Positions 58,349 to 64,000 of a DNA stretch of 64,000 bases are shown in pieces; the stretch's first letter is position 1, and each line of letters opens with the position of its first letter. Below the pieces are notes generated by a model that had not been told where the DNA came from, ran no database searches, and saw only the letters and a program-made list of their open reading frames with translations. The DNA comes from Mycocentrospora acerina (taxonomy: Eukaryota; Ascomycota; Dothideomycetes; Pleosporales): assembly GCA_022701365.1 (NCBI GenBank), contig JAKUHH010000058.1, positions 1-64,000 on the forward strand, in the 5' to 3' direction. A program made the position numbers and the translations under genes.

Positions 58349-59542
58349 TTTTACGATTGTCTATTTGAGGCTGCACCTGTATGGTGATATAGCAGAGTCT
58401 TGGTGTGCCTATTTAATAGGACAGCTATGATTCTCTTGGTAGTCAATCATACCCCAAAATTGGGACTAGAACAAGTCGGCGAATTCGTGAAATTATCAAA
58501 TAGGGGCTCGGGGATACCTCCAGTAGCCAAGTCTCTGCCATAATAGCGCAGAATAGCCCGGCAAATTCCCGGTGATTGAGGTTGAATGAGAATTGCTCCC
58601 GCGCAGAACAAACCTGCGGAAGATCTCCGCCGCACTGATAGGTTCCTCCGGCACGTGAATATGTTTGTTTCGTACGAAACGTGTTCGATCGGTCTTCGGA
58701 CCAGATCAGTACCCAGGATGTTCTACCGAAGTCAACGAGCTTCGATTATGGTATCAGGCATAAGTATTGTAGGTAGGGAAGCGACAGGGATCAGAAATCT
58801 AATTGCGGCTTGACAACGACTAGATGAAACTATATTTTGAGACGATCTGGATCTATCTTTAGCCATAATTAACAATTGATATCTCTTATTTATGCTGTTT
58901 ACTAGTGGCATTATATTTATAATAAGAATATATTGTTAAGCCTACTTTTTAATTTCTAAAGGTTAAATATAGTTTCGCCACCATCCTGAAAATACGTCTA
59001 TATTGCGAAATGTGAGTTCATGATTTTATTATTCTACAAAACCATACTATTAAAAATATAAATTAAATATATTAAATAGAAGATCTTATTTTTCATTATT
59101 TTTATGAAGTCATAGATCGTAACTGTGACTCTATAAGCTACAACTCTACCTAATGCAGTAAAAAATTAAGACTTATTTTATTGCTATATTTATATTGAGA
59201 ATAGTTTCTTAGCAGCATTTTTACATTTAATGTCCTCTTTTCTTTTCATGGTAGTAAACGTAAACCTTTCCTACTGCTGTTAAAATAAACATAAATCTAG
59301 AGCTAGACTTAAAATTTGTAACTCTCTAATTAAAATTTTTTTTATAGCTGAAGTTACTAAGACCTAAATATGTGTGTGAAACTAGTCCTATATGTACAAA
59401 ACAGACAGCATTAATTTGCACAATAGTACACCTAAATTATGCTGTTTAAACTCTTTAATTAATACAGAAAACTATTTACTTCATAAAAGTTATAAACAGA
59501 TTAAATGTTTCCCCTTGTTTGATTAGAAATAATACTAATAGT
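58349..59542. other. Intergenic; upstream region of the amidohydrolase gene, then AT-rich
   Basis: 58440-58830 is GC-balanced and holds short overlapping frames on both strands without recognisable domains. 58860-59540 is AT-rich. No gene supported. Confidence 0.35.
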
Positions 59543-59663
59543 TGTCAACCAACACGCATGTACTGTCACGCGTGTGTAAACACGTGAGCACCAATCGCCT
59601 ACATAGTTTCCAAGTGTTACACTCCTAATACTACAACAAGTTCCTCCTAGTTGTTCCCTTACA
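59543..59663 (+). repeat. Copia-type solo mini-LTR, diverged
   Basis: TGTCAACCAACACGCATG to TTCCCTTACA, 121 bp, containing the family's AATACTACAACAAGTTCCTC block. Flanks ATAGT and ATTCT do not match. Confidence 0.7.
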
Positions 59664-60581
59664 ATTCTCCGCCACGTGTGACAGCACGTTAGCGGTTAGG
59701 GCCTACATATTTTCCTGATCCGAGAAAAATATTAATTTTATAATTTCTAAATAAATTTAAGTTTTTGAATTGATAATTGGAGGAGGAACTTGACATTGAT
59801 GCGAGCGTACGAATAGGATACCGTATAGGCACTAGGTATTCACATCCTTACACAAGCGATAGTACACAAGTGTTAGCTAAAAAGTTGCTTAGAGCAATAT
59901 TAGAGCTTTAGCCTGGCAGCAAAACGATACCTCAAAGGTGAAGCAAGGCAAATAGCAAGCTTTTAAACAAAAATAGTATTTTAAACTAATTTAAAGACCT
60001 AAGAAAAGCGATTTCTTCAAAAATTAAAATGCAGTTGAGTTTGTGTTGAACTTTAACATGAAGATTTCAAAATATTCTAATAGATTTTAGTCTACATCGT
60101 GGCTCTATTACGCCAGTCAACAACGATAGTGAAAACAATCTGTGATCAATTTCGTGGAGATAGTATCTTATGCTGAAGTCTTTCTAAAGAATAGCTAGAA
60201 GGTCTTGTAGTTGAGGCATCAGGGTAAACAGAAGGTTAAACACAGCTGCATTTAATACCGAGCCTTTGTCACGTCTTTTAATCTAGTTACCCCACACAAT
60301 AGATTTGAAGTTCTGAGATTAAAATACTTTGACATTAATATATGTGACAGTATATGAGCTAACAAAAAGGCTAGCCTAATGTAGCTGTGGCTGGGAGGTT
60401 CTTATTGTTCACTAACAGGAAGTTTAAGAAGCGGATTAAAGCTAAAATGTTTGAGTTTATAATACAATCAGTATCTACTTATCCAGGTTTAGCGGTTTTT
60501 TCTATCAAGTACTTATCAGGAGGAAAAAAGAGAAAATAAATTACAAAAGTTATCTAAGAAAATAACCTTTATCATGTAACT
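59664..60581. other. Intergenic, no gene recognised
   Basis: About 900 bp, AT-moderate. No frame of note. Confidence 0.35.
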
Positions 60582-61935
60582 CTAACAAGACCACCTATTC
60601 TGTAGTGTCCTCCCAAATCTTATGCAGGGTGTGTCGATCGTTCTCATCAGAATATCTGACAACCACACTACAACAACAGCTTCAGTGCAAAACGCCAATA
60701 TGATCCCAAGCTCGTATTTGACTAGTGTTGCATTCCCAGTGAAGCTCCAGCAGAACTCGACAAGAGGTATCCCAAAGATGTGGTTGACCGGTCCATGGAT
60801 AATATACAAAGGAAATGAAATCTTGCCCAAATAAATGGCAAGTGGGGTGTGGAACGGTCTCTGAAGTTGATCAGAACCACATAGAGCGAGCAGACAAACA
60901 GCTGCACCAATGTGCCACCAGGTTATCTCCGGACTCTTAATGAACGACGGGGTCAGACTATAAATTGTAGTGAATCCGAGAGAGGTTTCGTATCTCCACG
61001 CCGGCCAAGATAGAAGATGCAATCCGAAGAGAAGTACTGACGCCCAGATGGCCTTATCACGCGCACTTTGTTTCTGGTATTCCCCTTCTGCCAATGGCAA
61101 CTGTTTTGCATCTTCGTCACGAATCACCAGAAATTCGGCTAAACCCATGCCAGCTATGAACAAACCGACATCACCTTCGTTTATCAATACGCAGAAGGTG
61201 AAAGTCATGGCTGCCAGTGTCATTCGGATTTGATGTCTAAGTTTGGCGTATCCAACTAGGGTTGCGAAGAGGATGATCGAGTTTCGAAATTCAAGCTGAA
61301 TAGTCCATAAATGTACGTCATAAGTCGGGCGAATAGGCTTAAACGGATTCCCAAGATGCCACATCTCTGTAGCCCAGTGTTGTATTTGTTCTGAATTAGT
61401 CGCCTTCACCTCATGCTGCACCTCATTTGTTCCCGCAAATGGCCAATCTTTCGATACAGCATATGCGTAATTGTACATACCCAGGCAAGTTGCAACCAGC
61501 ACGCAAAACTGGACAAAGTAAACAGGAAGGTAGAGTCGTAAGGCACGGCGGAATATCGAGGAGAACATGGCGTCAAGAAACTTGTCCCAGCTTTGGCTTC
61601 GTGCTAACCGAATGGGCTTCAGAGAAAGGGAAATACCCGATAACACCCAGAACACAGACACCATAGGCGCACCTGTGAAAACTAACCTAAGTATTGGAAG
61701 TTGAATCAACCAGTGATCTTTCTTCCCTCCATTGCTAGCGTAGCCTAAGTTATATGCCCTGTGGAAAAGGTGCTGAAAATGGTAAATGAACACAAAAAAC
61801 GAGCCATAGCCTCGGATCCCGTCGAGCCAAGCGGTGGGATAAGGTTTCTGTAGCTTCCTACTTCGCTTTAAAAAGCTAGGTTTTAAATGCAAGATTGCGG
61901 ATCGAATCAAACTTTTACCGACAAAAGCCTTCCAT
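60582..61935 (-). CDS. Acyltransferase-3 family membrane protein (start uncertain)
   Basis: The open frame to the stop at 60582 encodes about 430 residues of a multi-pass membrane O-acyltransferase (acyltransferase 3 family). Landmarks: WLDGIRGYGSFFVFIYHF near the N-terminus with the family's conserved His, FWVLSGISL, a bulky loop with LWTIQLEFR, and FPLYIIHGP near the C-terminus. About ten hydrophobic segments fit the family's polytopic fold. Members transfer acyl groups from acyl-CoA to sugars, sterols or secondary metabolites. The frame has no ATG in its first 110 codons. A candidate start is the ATG at 61935-61933 with a 43-nt GT-AG intron (61918-61876), giving MEGFCRFLKRSRK; that intron is short, so the start stays unresolved. 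Confidence 0.85.
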
Positions 61936-63317
61936 AGCCGTATAAATGGGATTTCTTGAGCTATTCCTAATTAATTCTTGCCACAAAATGACGCAACTTG
62001 AATAATTACCATTACCACTTCTGTCTTCGAATTCTGTCTCTAACAGTATGTTGTCCTCTGGAACCAATCGACTTCCGGACATCACGTTCACCAACTATCC
62101 AATTGAAATGTAGTTTTGGGGAAAAAAGAAAAGGAGAATAAAAACGAAATAAGGACTTCAATTGACAGAAGTGATGTTGTCTGAAAGAATGCCAGACGAA
62201 CGAAGGATTAAGGGGTTGACGAGTGTGTTTAGCGAAGTCACATTTTCTACTCGCAGGGATACTCCGGTAGCGACTAACCTAATCCCGAAGGATTTTCCCA
62301 GGGCTCCGGCAGATCTCGAGGAACTTCGATTTCAGACTAGCAGCGAATCTGGAGATCGGAAGGGGATTGGACGGGAACAGTGTACCGAAATTGGTGATTT
62401 CGAGCTTTTGAGATGAACCTGGAAAATAAATCCAACACCCCTCCCCAGTTCGGGCTCATGGTCAATTTCTTGAAGATCCTAAGCGTCCGCTTGGTTAGAT
62501 CGCCCAATAAGGACTAGAAGACATTTCTTTCTCATGTTTCTGTCAGAAGTTTGGCCCTTGTGTAGAAGTTCCAAAGTCCGGTAGTTTAAATTGCAGTGAG
62601 GCTATTCATCCAAACCAGAGGAGATAGAAATCTTTACTCGCTAGGCCTAAAAAATACACTTTCTAGAATGTATTACAGCGATGACCCAGTATTCATGATC
62701 GTCATCGAACAGAAGTATACTATGTAAATACTAGCGTATTGACTAAGTGGACTTGGATCTATTTCAGACCTACGTCACCATCCTTCTGAATTGCCTCGAG
62801 TTGTGACCTTATAGAATAAAAACAATATGGCGAATCGTCTGAAGTGCGCCTTAAAATTGATCAAAGATATTTGGTTGGTTTGATTAATTATGCAGAAGGG
62901 TTCACAGTGATCTTAGACCAGAGCACCAAAGAAGTTACACACCACGGCAAAAATCGGCTTAAGTAGGGACTGCTAAACCTGAGCGGATGAGAAGTAGGCG
63001 ATCATTACACCTACCTATATTCGTAATTATAAATAAATCTACTCTAAGGTGCGGCTTTCTGAGCCATTCTCTTCTGTGTTTTCAACTCCGATAAAATTAC
63101 TATGGATCTTGATTGATGTAAAATATCTTGGAGCGGGGTTCTTTGGCCCAATCGGAAGCGAGGGGTAATCACTCGGGGACTTAAGCCCCCTACCTCCTTG
63201 AACTTTTGTCCTATTAGCGGCATCACAACAAGTGGCTCTCCGACTCTTAAAAGCGCGGTTCTCTCAGGTTTCTTCAGTCTACAATTTGATTCTCAAATTC
63301 TTACTTCCATCGGTGAG
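61936..63317. other. Intergenic between divergent acyltransferase and carotenoid oxygenase genes
   Basis: 1.4 kb of GC-balanced sequence. A plus frame at 62174-62416 (80 codons from ATG) shows no known domain. A bidirectional promoter is possible. Confidence 0.4.
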
Positions 63318-64000
63318 ATGGCCAGTCATATTAAAGCAACCCATGTTCAAAATGAATTTCCGAAGCTCCCGCAGTTCTCCGAATTCATGAAACCATGTCG
63401 CTTCGAGGGAGAGATACAGAATCTCGAGATCCGAGGCAAAATTCCCTTGGAGATTGACGGCACATTCTACAGGGTAATGCCAGACCCTCAACTACCACCT
63501 TTCATTAAGAATGATCCGGTAAGCTACATATCCTGGACTGTATTTTTAACTGGACATCTATGGTAACTGACAGAGTAACCACAGTGGTTTAACGGCGATG
63601 GCAATATTAGTGCATTCCGCATAAAGGATGGCTATTGCCACTTCAAGCAGCGCTTTGTAAGGACGGAAAAGTTTGTAAGGGAAAGGAAAGCGAAGAGGTC
63701 ATTAATCGGTTGTTTAAATCTATAGGCGGAATTTTTTCAGAATCATACTTACATATTGCAGGTAAATATCGCAACAAATTTACGGATGCTGTCGAGTTCA
63801 AGGTTCGTAGCACCGCCAACACCAACGTTCTTTACTTCAATGGCCGTCTCCTCGCATGCAAAGAGGATTCTCTTCCGTACTCGCTAAACGCAGAGACGCT
63901 TGAGACGATTGGACTCGATGACTTCAACGGACAAATGCCATGCGTAACCTTTACAGCTCACCCAAAACTCGACAATGAGACGAAGGAACTCTTATGCTTT
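63318..64000 (+). CDS. Carotenoid oxygenase family protein (5' part, runs off window)
   Basis: Exons 63318-63518, 63585-63708 and 63762-64000 (continuing) encode the first 188 residues; introns are 66 and 53 nt, GT-AG. The spliced start reads GTFYRVMPDPQLPPFIKNDP|WFNGDGNISAFRI, then RFVRTEKFVRERKAKRSLI|GKYRNKFTDAVEF, then ANTNVLYFNGRLLACKEDSL and FTAHPKLD. The last holds the first of four iron-binding His residues. This is the RPE65/carotenoid-stilbene cleavage family (fungal lignostilbene-dioxygenase-like branch), which oxidatively cleaves a conjugated C=C bond using Fe(II). No signal peptide. The remaining His ligands lie beyond the window. The ATG at 63318 gives the N-terminus usual for the family; in-frame sequence upstream has no plausible earlier start. 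Confidence 0.9.

Noticed and set aside
58586..58813. Plus frame upstream of the second amidohydrolase
   Set aside because: Overlaps a minus frame of similar length with no domain in either; likely promoter DNA.
62174..62416. 80-codon plus frame between the acyltransferase and carotenoid oxygenase genes
   Set aside because: No recognisable domain. Its length is possible by chance in GC-balanced DNA. Could be a small gene, but unsupported.

Overview
This window is the left end of a chromosome of a filamentous ascomycete (Pezizomycotina). It opens with nine CCCTAA telomere units. Protein-coding genes have the short GT-AG introns (about 50-120 nt, CTAAC/CTGAC-type branch sites) usual in that group. 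Most of the sequence is very AT-rich, and its transposon reading frames are broken by C-to-T and G-to-A changes that turn Gln and Trp codons into TAG/TAA. That is the signature of repeat-induced point mutation (RIP). Lineage below Pezizomycotina cannot be fixed from the sequence alone.

Layout. (1) 1-16.5 kb: telomere fused directly to a broken minus-strand Ty3/Gypsy element (family B), which is interrupted by a Ty3/Gypsy chromovirus (family A, 1490-7896, TSD AAGAG) and by a Tad1-type LINE (9783-15975, 12-bp TSD). (2) 16.8-31.5 kb: gene island 1, with a dienelactone hydrolase, a divergent pair (secreted amidohydrolase and secreted intradiol dioxygenase) and a six-exon Old-Yellow-Enzyme-family gene. 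It is interrupted at 18.6-21.2 kb by a Fot1/pogo-like transposon holding a nested solo LTR pair. (3) 31.5-33.7 kb: a second Fot1/pogo copy abutting a 410-bp MITE. (4) 34.1-55.5 kb: a large nest in which a Fot1/pogo-like element contains a family-B solo LTR, which contains a Ty1/Copia element with 129-bp LTRs, which contains a second LINE and a full-length family-B Gypsy. Target-site duplications at four junctions and three reconstituted LTR lengths support this order. (5) 55.5-64 kb: gene island 2, with a second secreted amidohydrolase (four exons, one of 18 nt), an acyltransferase-3 membrane protein, and the start of a carotenoid oxygenase that runs off the window.

The unique genes are intact and not visibly RIP-mutated. 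Several encode enzymes that act on aromatic or conjugated compounds: a ring-cleaving intradiol dioxygenase, a dienelactone hydrolase, two ACMSD/6-MSA-decarboxylase-like amidohydrolases, an ene-reductase-type flavoenzyme, and a carotenoid/stilbene cleavage enzyme. A subtelomeric catabolic or secondary-metabolite gene set split by transposons is a reasonable inference, but nothing in the sequence proves a shared pathway.

The OYE and second amidohydrolase genes look fragmented frame by frame but become full-length once introns are placed, so they are annotated as intact spliced genes. I did not see tRNA, rRNA or CRISPR features.
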